DNA of 17,485 nt from the NCBI GenBank assembly GCA_002478505.1, contig DLOP01000088.1, positions 1-17,485 on the forward strand. The letters run 5' to 3'. The notes below the pieces were generated by a model, which was not told the origin of the DNA, ran no database searches, and saw only the letters and a list, made by a program, of their open reading frames with translations. Source of the DNA: Lachnospiraceae bacterium UBA7481 (GTDB lineage: Bacteria > Bacillota > Clostridia > Lachnospirales > Lachnospiraceae). Of the stretch, positions 6,994 through 14,318 are shown in pieces. The position numbers and the translations under genes were made by a program. Positions within the stretch are counted from its first letter, which is position 1; every line of letters begins with the position of its first letter.

Positions 6994-7359
6994 ATGAAAA
7001 AAAATATGATTGTCAATTTGGTGCTGGCTGCTTTTTTGACCTGTCTGGATTCCATAGTCATGATTGAGTTCCTTATTAATGTGGTATTATATGACCAATT
7101 ATATGACCGTATTGGGCGTGCAGCATATTACCTTACTGAGGATGCTAGAGAAGTATTAGGGAATTATGTGATACCGCCATTTTGTCTGATAATTATTGTG
7201 GGTATAGTTGTAATATTTATATGCAGCATTGTGCGGCGCATAAAAAAGATAATCAGCTGGAAAGAGTTTTTCATTGAGTGTGCTTGTACAGTGTCTGGTA
7301 TAATCATAGGTGATTCGCTAGCTCTTTTATATTTTGTTATTCGAATTATGACTTTATGA
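6994..7359 (+). CDS. Small membrane protein of unknown function
   Basis: 121 residues with three likely membrane segments: about 7-30, 60-82 and 95-118. A hydrophilic loop at about 33-58 contains YDQLYDRIGRAAYYLTEDAR. The basic patch VRRIKKI after the second segment suggests a cytoplasmic side there. No family was recognised. The start is ATG 6994; the ribosome binding site is AGAGAGG (6976-6982), with rather long spacing. A possible promoter, TTGTGT (6923-6928) with 17 bases to TAAGAT (6946-6951), lies upstream. The gene is AT-rich compared with its neighbours, sits alone between divergent prs and the DUF512 gene, and may be a recent, lineage-specific addition. Confidence 0.6.
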   Translation: MKKNMIVNLVLAAFLTCLDSIVMIEFLINVVLYDQLYDRIGRAAYYLTEDAREVLGNYVIPPFCLIIIVGIVVIFICSIVRRIKKIISWKEFFIECACTVSGIIIGDSLALLYFVIRIMTL

Positions 7360-7412
7360 CTTTTAGAGCCACGTTTTAACCTTTTTAATAGATCATTTAA
7401 AATGGAGCAATT

Positions 7413-8744
7413 ATGAAAGAAAATCATCATATGATCAGATCGGCAGCGCCGGATAGCATTGCAGAGGAGCTTGGTATTGGAGCAGGGGATGAGCTTTTGG
7501 AAATCTCCGGTCAGAGGATTGAGGATATTTTTGATTATCAGTATCTTTGCATGGAGGAATACCTTGAGGTGCTGGTCAAAAAGCCGGATGGCGAGGAATG
7601 GTTGTTAGAGATAGAGAAGGAAGAACATGAGGATCTGGGGATCGTATTTGAAAACGGATTGATGGACGAATATCATTCCTGTCATAATAAATGTATCTTC
7701 TGCTTTATTGATCAGATGCCTCCGGGGATGAGGGAGACACTTTATTTTAAGGATGATGATACAAGATTATCCTTTTTACAGGGTAACTATGTGACGCTGA
7801 CAAATCTTGATGACCATGATATTGAGCGAATGATCCGATACCGTCTGGAGCCGATCAATATTTCCTTTCAGACGATGAATCCCGGACTTCGATGTAAAAT
7901 GTTAAATAACAGATTCGCGGGAGATGCCCTGAAAAAGGTGGACAGACTCTATGAGGCGGGGATTACCATGAATGGGCAGATCGTTCTATGCAAGGGTATT
8001 AATGACGGCGAAGAACTCCGCTATAGTCTGGATCATCTGATTACCTATCTTCCGGTTTTGGAAAGCGTCTCGGTGGTGCCGGTGGGGTTATCAAAGTACA
8101 GGGAGGGACTTTTCCCGCTGGAGCCGTTTACGAAGGAGGATGCCTGTGCGGTGATCGATCTGATTGAGGAGTATCAGCAGAAGGCGCTGGCAGCCGGAGA
8201 GCTTCACTTTGTACATGCCAGCGACGAGTGGTATATTCTTGCAGAGAGGGAACTGCCGGAGGAAGAACGGTATGACGGATATCTTCAGCTGGAAAACGGC
8301 GTGGGGATGCTGCGGCTGATGATCAACGAGACCAGAGAAGCGATCACCAATTTTGCAAGGATGCGGATCATGCGGCCGTCAAGGAATCTTTCCATTGCTA
8401 CAGGGGTTTTGGCTTATGAAACGATCTGTATGTTATGCAGGGAGATCATGGAGGCGTTTCCCATGATCAGGCTCACGGTCTATCCCATCAGAAACGATTT
8501 CTTTGGGGAGATGATCACAGTGAGCGGTCTGATTACGGGTCAGGATCTGATTGCCCAGCTGAAAGGTAAGCCGCTGGGAGAATGTCTGCTTCTTCCGGAG
8601 AATATGTTTCGAAGCGGAGAAGAGGTTTTTTTGGATGACGTTACCTTGGAGGATGTGCAAAATGCTTTACAAGTTCCCGTAGATATTGTAAAATCAAGCG
8701 GTATGAACTTTGTAAGCAGGATATTGGAAGACGAAAATTTTTGA
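7413..8744 (+). CDS. DUF512 radical-SAM-like protein with N-terminal PDZ domain
   Basis: 443 residues. Residues about 5-70 look like a PDZ domain (SAAPDSIAEELGIGAGDELLEISG). Next comes a radical-SAM-type cluster site, with Cys90, Cys94 and Cys97 in CHNKCIFC, followed by FIDQMPPGMR and the core that normally makes the barrel. The C-terminal part, from about 290, is the DUF512 domain. The family is nearly always found just upstream of der in Clostridia, as here (29 bases apart), and its substrate is unknown. The start is ATG 7413 with GGAG at 7404-7407; ATG 7431 would be an in-frame alternative. The CxxxCxxC motif predicts a 4Fe-4S cluster and SAM chemistry, but this has not been seen directly. 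Confidence 0.9.
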   Translation: MKENHHMIRSAAPDSIAEELGIGAGDELLEISGQRIEDIFDYQYLCMEEYLEVLVKKPDGEEWLLEIEKEEHEDLGIVFENGLMDEYHSCHNKCIFCFIDQMPPGMRETLYFKDDDTRLSFLQGNYVTLTNLDDHDIERMIRYRLEPINISFQTMNPGLRCKMLNNRFAGDALKKVDRLYEAGITMNGQIVLCKGINDGEELRYSLDHLITYLPVLESVSVVPVGLSKYREGLFPLEPFTKEDACAVIDLIEEYQQKALAAGELHFVHASDEWYILAERELPEEERYDGYLQLENGVGMLRLMINETREAITNFARMRIMRPSRNLSIATGVLAYETICMLCREIMEAFPMIRLTVYPIRNDFFGEMITVSGLITGQDLIAQLKGKPLGECLLLPENMFRSGEEVFLDDVTLEDVQNALQVPVDIVKSSGMNFVSRILEDENF

Positions 8745-8773
8745 TAAAATAGGAAAGTATAGAGAGTCAGTAT

Positions 8774-10108
8774 ATGAGTAAGAAAAGGAAGCCCATTGTT
8801 GCAGTGGTGGGCAGACCAAATGTAGGAAAATCGACTTTATTTAACGCGCTGGCGGGAAGCAGGCTGGCAATCGTAAAAGATACGCCGGGAATCACAAGGG
8901 ATCGTCTGTATGCCGATGTGACGTGGCTGAATACCAATTTTACGTTGATCGATACCGGCGGTATTGAGCCGGACAGTAAGGACGTCATTCTGTCACAGAT
9001 GCGTGAACAGGCGCAGATTGCCATTGATACGGCGGATGTGATCCTGTTTATGACAGATGTCAAACAGGGACTTGTGGATGCGGATTTCAGGGTGGCTGAT
9101 ATGCTCAGGAAGTCCGGAAGACCTGTTGTATTAACTGTGAATAAGGTGGACAGTTTTGAAAAATATATGCCGGATGTTTATGAGTTTTACAATCTTGGCA
9201 TCGGAGAACCATGGCCGATTTCTGCGTCAGAGCGGCAGGGGCTTGGGGATATGCTGGATGAGGTGATCTCCCACTTTGAAGAACCTTCTGATGAGGAGGA
9301 AGAGGATGATCGTCCCAAAGTTGCTATCGTTGGGAAGCCAAATGTGGGTAAATCTTCGATCCTGAATAAGCTGGCGGGGGAAAACCGTGTGATCGTATCG
9401 GATATTGCCGGTACAACAAGGGACGCCATTGATACGGAAGTAAAGTATCAGGGCAGGGAGTATGTGTTTATTGATACGGCGGGACTTCGTCGTAAGAATA
9501 AGATCAAGGAAGAACTGGAAAAATATATGATCGTCCGGACGGTCAGCGCCGTGGAGCGTGCCGATGTGGTCGTACTGGTGATTGACGCGGCGGAGGGTGT
9601 AACGGAGCAGGATGCCAAGATCGCAGGGATTGCCCATGAACGCGGAAAAGGTATGATTATCGCGGTCAATAAATGGGACATGGTTGAGAAGGATGATAAG
9701 ACGATTAATGAGTATAAAAAGAAGATTACTCAGGTATTATCCTTTATGCCTTATGCGGAGATGATCTTTGTATCGGCTGTTACAGGGCAGAGACTGGTGA
9801 AGCTGTATGAAATGATCGATATGGTGATCGAAAATCATTCCATGCGTGTGGCCACCGGCGTCTTAAATGAGATCATGACGGAAGCGGTGGCATTGCAGCA
9901 GCCGCCCACGGATAAAGGGAAACGGCTGAAATTATTTTATATCACACAGGTCAGCGTGAAGCCGCCGACGTTTGTAATCTTTGTCAATGATAAGGAACTG
10001 ATGCATTTTTCTTATACAAGATATATTGAGAATAAGATCAGGGAATCCTTTGGATTTCGGGGAACCCCATTAAAATTTATCATTCGTGAGCGGAAAGAGC
10101 AGGAATGA
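8774..10108 (+). CDS. der: Ribosome-assembly GTPase Der (EngA)
   Basis: 444-residue GTPase with two G domains, needed for late maturation of the 50S subunit. Domain 1 has the P-loop GRPNVGKS at residues 13-20, DTGGIEPD and NKVD. An acidic linker (DEEEEDD, about 173-179) follows. Domain 2 has GKPNVGKS from residue 187, DTAGLRR and NKWD. The C-terminal KH-like domain contains PPTFVIFVND. Length is usual for Der. The ribosome binding site is weak (GAGAG near 8762-8766), so translation may be coupled to the DUF512 gene 29 bases upstream. It is followed by repeat copies B and C before plsY. Confidence 0.97.
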   Translation: MSKKRKPIVAVVGRPNVGKSTLFNALAGSRLAIVKDTPGITRDRLYADVTWLNTNFTLIDTGGIEPDSKDVILSQMREQAQIAIDTADVILFMTDVKQGLVDADFRVADMLRKSGRPVVLTVNKVDSFEKYMPDVYEFYNLGIGEPWPISASERQGLGDMLDEVISHFEEPSDEEEEDDRPKVAIVGKPNVGKSSILNKLAGENRVIVSDIAGTTRDAIDTEVKYQGREYVFIDTAGLRRKNKIKEELEKYMIVRTVSAVERADVVVLVIDAAEGVTEQDAKIAGIAHERGKGMIIAVNKWDMVEKDDKTINEYKKKITQVLSFMPYAEMIFVSAVTGQRLVKLYEMIDMVIENHSMRVATGVLNEIMTEAVALQQPPTDKGKRLKLFYITQVSVKPPTFVIFVNDKELMHFSYTRYIENKIRESFGFRGTPLKFIIRERKEQE

Positions 10109-10123
10109 TGGCAGCTAAAAACA

Positions 10124-10189
10124 GTGTGTTTGCGGCATAGCACTAAAGTGCATTAAAATTCGCAGGTTACGGAAAGGCAGGGTGATTAG
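10124..10189 (+). repeat. Dispersed hairpin repeat, copy B (partial, with inserted hairpin)
   Basis: The right half (TTCGCAGGTTACGGAAAGG and on to GGTGATTAG at 10189) matches copy C with one or two changes. The left half (GTGTGTTTGCGGC) aligns to GTGCCTGCGGC of copy C. Between them sit about 18 extra bases containing GCACT-AA-AGTGC. The 5' AT-rich hairpin is missing. Its last four bases, TTAG, are also the first four of copy C. Confidence 0.7.
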
Positions 10190-10270
10190 ATTGAAAAATC
10201 AAAGATTTTTCAATCGCAAATTTGTGCCTGCGGCTCAAATTCGCAGGTTATAGAAAGGCAGGGTGATTAG
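10186..10270 (+). repeat. Dispersed hairpin repeat, copy C
   Basis: It starts TTAGATTGAAAAATC. A perfect 12-bp hairpin is formed by 10189-10200 and 10204-10215 around AAA. A second imperfect hairpin pairs GCAAATTTG (10216-10224) with CAAATTCGC, with GCC-TGC-GGC at the tip. The ACGAA hairpin of copies A and D is missing. The copy ends AAAGGCAGGGTGATTAG, directly before the plsY ATG at 10272, and so supplies its ribosome binding site. Confidence 0.85.
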
Positions 10271-10271
10271 T

Positions 10272-10961
10272 ATGGCACAGACGATTGGAATCCGTATCGT
10301 TTGTCTGGTGATTGGGTATGCGTTTGGATTGATCCAGACATCTTATATTTTAGGCAGGATCAACGGGATCGACATCAGGGAGCATGGGAGCGGTAATGCG
10401 GGAACCACCAATACCCTACGGGTGCTGGGCAGAAAGGCGGGATTGATCGTATTTTTATGCGATATCTTAAAAGCGTTTGCCGCTGTGGTCTTAGCGTATT
10501 ATCTGATTCCTGTTTTGTTTGGGGGAGAGTATCAGGAGCTTCTGTACTTATTCAAGCTTTATACCGGTCTGGGTGTTATTCTTGGGCATAATTATCCGTT
10601 TTACCTGAAATTTAAGGGCGGCAAAGGCATTGCTGCTATGGGCGGCACTATTTTAGGATTTCATGGAATCTTTGCATTGACGGGTTTTATCATCTTTTTC
10701 AGTACATTCTTTATTTCGCATTATGTGTCGCTGGCATCCCTGGTTTTAAGCGTCGGATTTTTTGTGGAGATGTTGATCTTCGGATTTGCCAAGATTGGGG
10801 CGTTTGCTGCGATTCCGGAGAATGTGCTTCTGGAGATGTATATCGTGACTTTTATTATCAGCGTCATGGCATTTTTACGCCACCATGAAAATATCAAAAA
10901 GCTGTTAAAGGGTGAAGAAAGAAAGACATATCTTGGAAAGAAGAAACGGGAACAGGATTAG
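10272..10961 (+). CDS. plsY: Acyl-phosphate:glycerol-3-phosphate acyltransferase PlsY
   Basis: 229-residue integral membrane enzyme that acylates glycerol-3-phosphate from acyl-phosphate, the first step of phosphatidic acid synthesis in most Gram-positives. The three cytoplasmic motifs are present: SGNAGTTNTLR (motif 1), GHNYPFYLKFKGGKG (motif 2) and RHHENIKKLLKGEE (motif 3). There are about five membrane segments. The C-terminus is unusually basic (RKTYLGKKKREQD). The start is ATG 10272, with the AAAGGCAGGG end of repeat copy C as ribosome binding site; a GTG at 10263 is in frame but lies within that site. The TAG stop is inside the first bases of repeat copy D. gpsA, which makes its substrate, follows. 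Confidence 0.96.
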   Translation: MAQTIGIRIVCLVIGYAFGLIQTSYILGRINGIDIREHGSGNAGTTNTLRVLGRKAGLIVFLCDILKAFAAVVLAYYLIPVLFGGEYQELLYLFKLYTGLGVILGHNYPFYLKFKGGKGIAAMGGTILGFHGIFALTGFIIFFSTFFISHYVSLASLVLSVGFFVEMLIFGFAKIGAFAAIPENVLLEMYIVTFIISVMAFLRHHENIKKLLKGEERKTYLGKKKREQD

Positions 10962-11076
10962 ATTGAAAAATAAGCTTGATAGCTTATTTTTCATAAACGA
11001 ATTTTTTCGTTTTGCAAATATTGTGCCACGGCCCAAAGTTTGCGGGTTATGGAAAGGCATGGTTATTAGTGTGAAA
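10958..11076 (+). repeat. Dispersed hairpin repeat, copy D
   Basis: About 119 bases, starting TTAGATTGAAAAATAAG (overlapping the plsY stop) and ending GGTTATTAGTGTGAAA, very close to copy A. Hairpin 1 is GAAAAATAAGC/GCTTATTTTTC with a TTGATA loop and resembles a terminator, with AAGC/GCTT followed by A and five Ts. Hairpin 2 is AAACGAA/TTCGTTT with a TTTT loop. Hairpin 3 pairs GCAAA..TTG.GCC with GGC.CAA..TTTGC. Confidence 0.85.
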
Positions 11077-11091
11077 GAACAGCAGGATTTA

Positions 11092-11117
11092 GGATAGAGG
11101 AAAGGCAGGGTAATAAT
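11092..11117 (+). repeat. Tail-only repeat fragment E at the gpsA ribosome binding site
   Basis: GAGGAAAGGCAGGGTAATAA before the gpsA start matches the tail of copies B and C (GGAAAGGCAGGGTGATTAG). It provides the gpsA ribosome binding site. It is short enough that it could instead be convergent ribosome binding site sequence. Confidence 0.4.
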
Positions 11118-12158
11118 ATGGAGAAGATTGGTATAGTCGGGGCAGGAAGCTGGGGGACGGCGATCGCAGTCTTATTAGATCATAATGGTCATGAGGTAAC
11201 GATGTGGTCGGCGATCGGAAGTGAGATCGATATGCTGCAGACGGAACATGAGCATAAGGATAAACTGCCGGGAATCAAGCTTTCCGAACGGATGAGATTT
11301 ACGAAGGAGCTGAGGGAAGCCATAACGGATATGGATCTTGTGGTGCTTGCGGTTCCGTCGGTATATACGAGATCTACGGCGCGCCAGATGAAAGAACTGA
11401 TCACGCCGGGGCAGATCATCGTCAATGTTTCTAAGGGAATTGAAGAATCTACCTTAATGACGATGTCGCAGATCATAGAGGAAGAAATTCCACAGTCTGT
11501 AGTTGCGGTGCTTAGCGGCCCTTCCCATGCGGAGGAGGTTGGTAAGCTTCTTCCCACCACGGTAGTTGTCGGGGCAAAAAGAAAGGCAACTGCGGAATTT
11601 GTGCAGGATATCTTTAAATGCGATGTGTTCCGGGCTTATATTTCACCGGATGTGATCGGCATTGAATTGGGTGCGGCTTTGAAGAATGTTGTCGCTCTTG
11701 CCGCAGGTATGGCGGACGGACTTGGATATGGGGACAATACCAAGGCGGCGCTGATCACAAGGGGAATTACGGAGATCAGCCGTCTGGGCATGGCGATGGG
11801 GGGACAGCTGGAAACCTTTGCGGGATTATCCGGCATCGGCGATCTGATCGTCACCTGTGCCAGCATGCATTCCAGAAACCGCCGCGCCGGTATCCTGATC
11901 GGACAGGGAAAGACGATGGAAGAGGCCATGGATGAAGTGAAGATGGTGGTAGAAGGCGTATATTCCGCCAAAGCGGCAATTGGTCTTGGCAGAAAATACC
12001 AGATAGAGATGCCGATCGTAGAGCAGGTCAATGAAATCTTATTTGAAGGTAAGAAGGCATGCGATGCCGTGAAGGAGCTGATGCTTCGGGAAAGCAAGGA
12101 GGAGCATACGAAACTTCCGTGGCTGTCGGATTTGATGGCGGGGGATGTACATGAATGA
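11118..12158 (+). CDS. gpsA: Glycerol-3-phosphate dehydrogenase [NAD(P)+]
   Basis: 346-residue cytoplasmic enzyme that reduces dihydroxyacetone phosphate to sn-glycerol-3-phosphate for phospholipid synthesis. The N-terminal Rossmann motif is GIVGAGSWGTA (residues 5-15). The catalytic lysines are Lys106 in VSKGIEE and Lys189 in GAALKNVVALAAGMADGLG. LSGPSHAEEV at 132-141 and the substrate-site segment GDNTKAALITRG are also typical. The start is ATG 11118. It follows plsY after repeat copy D, and the two enzymes work in sequence. It ends 80 bases before the MoxR-type gene. Confidence 0.97.
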   Translation: MEKIGIVGAGSWGTAIAVLLDHNGHEVTMWSAIGSEIDMLQTEHEHKDKLPGIKLSERMRFTKELREAITDMDLVVLAVPSVYTRSTARQMKELITPGQIIVNVSKGIEESTLMTMSQIIEEEIPQSVVAVLSGPSHAEEVGKLLPTTVVVGAKRKATAEFVQDIFKCDVFRAYISPDVIGIELGAALKNVVALAAGMADGLGYGDNTKAALITRGITEISRLGMAMGGQLETFAGLSGIGDLIVTCASMHSRNRRAGILIGQGKTMEEAMDEVKMVVEGVYSAKAAIGLGRKYQIEMPIVEQVNEILFEGKKACDAVKELMLRESKEEHTKLPWLSDLMAGDVHE

Positions 12159-12238
12159 AAGCCATGAGGTTTGCAATTATTAAAGGAAAAGAGCATCAGA
12201 TGTTAAGTGATACAAAATAAGAAAGGTTAGGGGATGTA

Positions 12239-13048
12239 ATGCAGACAGAATTTAAGAGTACTGGGGAATATGTTGCAAGCGAGCAGCTGATGGCGAGTGT
12301 CAATGTTGCAATCGCACTGAAAAAGCCTTTGCTGATCAAGGGAGAACCCGGCACCGGTAAGACGATGCTTGCGCAGGCGGTTGCCAATTCTCTTGGAAAG
12401 AAACTGATTATCTGGAATATCAAATCAACCACGAAGGCGCAGGAAGGTCTTTATGTATACGATACGATCCAGCGGTTGTATGACGGTCAGTTCGGGGAAG
12501 AAGGCGTAGATGACATTGCCCGTTATATCAAGCTTGGAAAACTGGGCGAGGCATTTGAGAGCGATGAACAGGTGGTGCTTTTGATTGACGAGATTGACAA
12601 GGCGGATCTGGAATTTCCCAATGACCTGCTGTGGGAACTTGATCAGATGGAGTTTTATATCCATGAGACCAAACGGACGGTAAAGGCAAAGCAGCGCCCG
12701 ATCGTAATTATTACATCTAACGCAGAGAAGGAACTGCCGGATGCTTTCTTAAGGAGATGTATCTTCCACTATATTGATTTCCCTGATAAAGAGCTTATGG
12801 AGGAGATCGTTAAGACCCATTATCCGGAGATCGAGGAGAATCTATTAAAAAATGCCATGGAGGTATTTTATTGGATCAGAGGGATTCGGGATATTCGCAA
12901 GAAACCCAGTACATCAGAGCTGATCGATTGGGTCAATGCGCTTCAGCTTGGCGGCATCCCAGCGGATACATTAATGGAGAAGCTGCCGTTTGTAGGGGTG
13001 ATCGTTAAAAAAGATGAAGATCTGGAGACAGTGAAAAATCATCATTAA
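12239..13048 (+). CDS. MoxR-type AAA+ ATPase
   Basis: 269-residue soluble AAA+ ATPase. Walker A is GEPGTGKT (residues 35-42), Walker B is LLIDEID (114-120), sensor 1 is IVIITSNAEKELP (155-167) and the arginine-finger region is FLRRC (170-174). A short helical lid follows (RDIRKKPSTSELIDWVNALQ). The size and absence of other domains fit the stand-alone MoxR/CoxD-like group, which works with a VWA protein in metal insertion or complex assembly. The start is ATG 12239, with AAGGTTAGGGG just upstream. It is followed 25 bases later by a VWA gene, the classic pairing. The client is not encoded nearby, so the target is unknown. Confidence 0.92.
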   Translation: MQTEFKSTGEYVASEQLMASVNVAIALKKPLLIKGEPGTGKTMLAQAVANSLGKKLIIWNIKSTTKAQEGLYVYDTIQRLYDGQFGEEGVDDIARYIKLGKLGEAFESDEQVVLLIDEIDKADLEFPNDLLWELDQMEFYIHETKRTVKAKQRPIVIITSNAEKELPDAFLRRCIFHYIDFPDKELMEEIVKTHYPEIEENLLKNAMEVFYWIRGIRDIRKKPSTSELIDWVNALQLGGIPADTLMEKLPFVGVIVKKDEDLETVKNHH

Positions 13049-13073
13049 AAATACAAATTCTGTGCGGGGGATT

Positions 13074-14276
13074 ATGTTCGGTATATTTTTTCAGACATTA
13101 AAAAATAAAGGGTTGGATGTAACGCTCAGCGAGTGGCTGACGCTGCAGCAGGCACTGGATCAGGGGCTTTGTGAAAGCAGTCTGACGAAGTTTTATTATG
13201 TCGCAAGGATGATCTTAGTCAAAAGTGAAACGGATTTTGATAAATTTGACATGGCGTTTGACGAGTGCTTTAAAGGGATCCGTTCCGATGACGAAGTGAC
13301 GAACCGGATGTTAAGGTGGCTGGATAAACCAGAAATGAACGATATGCTGCATGAAGAAGATAAGGAGTATTTAAACCGGGTGGAGCAGATCCAGATCGAT
13401 AAGGACGATGTGGAGCAGAAGTATAAGCAGCGTCTGAAAGATCAGGATAGTGAACACAACGGCGGTTCCTACTGGATCGGTACCATGGGCAAAACTTCTT
13501 TTGGTAATACGGGCGGTAATATCGGCGGCATCAGGGTAGGAGGAAGCACCGGATACCAGTCGGCATTTCAGGTGATCGGGGCGAGAAAATACCGCGATTT
13601 CAGGGATGACCGGATGCTGGATAACCGGCAGTTCCAGATGGCGCTTCGTAAACTCAGGCAGTTTTCAACGAAGCTGGATATTCCCAAGACCGAACTGGAT
13701 ATTGATCAGACTGTAGATAAGACGTGCAACAATGGCGGATGTTTACAGATCGTAATGGACAGACCGAGAAAAAATTCCGTCAAACTGCTTCTGCTGATGG
13801 ATTCCGGCGGAACGATGATCCCGTACTGCAATCTGTTAAACGAATTGTTTCAGGCGGTACACAAATCCAATCATTACAAGGAAGTGAAAGCATATTATTT
13901 TCATAACTGCATTTATTCCCATGTCTATAAGACACCGGAATGCGAGAATGGTGACTGGATCGAGACAGAATGGATGTTCCGCAATCTGGATAAGGATTTT
14001 AAGGTAATCATTGTCGGGGACGCCGCCATGGCTCCGGAGGAGCTGTATGCAAAGGATGGCAATTACCGCGGACCGAACGGCGGGTATTCCGGTGAGGAAT
14101 GGCTCATGAGGATGCGCAGAAAATATAAAAAGATCGTCTGGCTCAATCCGAAGATGTCATTGGTTCCGGCGCCGTGGCGGGAAGCTGAGACTCGGATCAA
14201 GGCGCTGTTCCCAATGCTGCCGCTGACGGTTGCAGGACTGAACGACGCAATGGAGATCCTGATGAAACGTGTTTAG
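13074..14276 (+). CDS. CoxE-like VWA-domain protein (COG3825 type), partner of the MoxR ATPase
   Basis: 400 residues. The start chosen is ATG 13074 with GGGGG just upstream; a GTG at 13062 is in frame but overlaps that site. Residues 1-75 (FFQTLKNKGLDVTLSEWLTL and FYYVARMILVKSE) are the typical N-terminus of this family. A glycine-rich stretch lies at about 130-165. The VWA domain covers about 235-395. Its metal-binding motif is D243-S-G245-G-T247 where the classic form is DxSxS; GDAAMAPEEL near 315-324 gives the distal acidic position. The C-terminal segment IVWLNPKMS and FPMLPLTVAGLNDAM matches COG3825. It forms an operon with the ATPase. The known role of such pairs is chaperone-like remodelling or cofactor loading; the substrate is unknown. 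Confidence 0.9.
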   Translation: MFGIFFQTLKNKGLDVTLSEWLTLQQALDQGLCESSLTKFYYVARMILVKSETDFDKFDMAFDECFKGIRSDDEVTNRMLRWLDKPEMNDMLHEEDKEYLNRVEQIQIDKDDVEQKYKQRLKDQDSEHNGGSYWIGTMGKTSFGNTGGNIGGIRVGGSTGYQSAFQVIGARKYRDFRDDRMLDNRQFQMALRKLRQFSTKLDIPKTELDIDQTVDKTCNNGGCLQIVMDRPRKNSVKLLLLMDSGGTMIPYCNLLNELFQAVHKSNHYKEVKAYYFHNCIYSHVYKTPECENGDWIETEWMFRNLDKDFKVIIVGDAAMAPEELYAKDGNYRGPNGGYSGEEWLMRMRRKYKKIVWLNPKMSLVPAPWREAETRIKALFPMLPLTVAGLNDAMEILMKRV

Positions 14277-14299
14277 ATAGGTGCTGATAAAGAGTGTTA

Positions 14300-14318
14300 A
14301 AGGAAACGCTGTTTCCTT
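14300..14318. terminator. Hairpin between the convergent VWA and ABC permease genes
   Basis: AAGGAAAC (14300-14307) and GTTTCCTT (14311-14318) form a perfect 8-bp stem with a GCT loop. The T-tracts are modest on both strands. The arm overlaps the stop codon of the minus-strand permease (14317-14319). It is the only candidate terminator between these convergent units. Confidence 0.5.

Noticed and set aside
10124..11076. Clustered repeats around plsY as a CRISPR array
   Set aside because: Copies are long, variable, unequally spaced and separated by a gene; there are no regular spacers and no cas genes.
12155..12220. 21-codon open frame starting on the gpsA stop (ATGA overlap) and ending before the MoxR gene
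   Set aside because: GGGGG at 12140-12144 could serve as its ribosome binding site, but it is very short, has no recognisable family and may be chance. It could be kept as a leader-peptide candidate if conserved in relatives.
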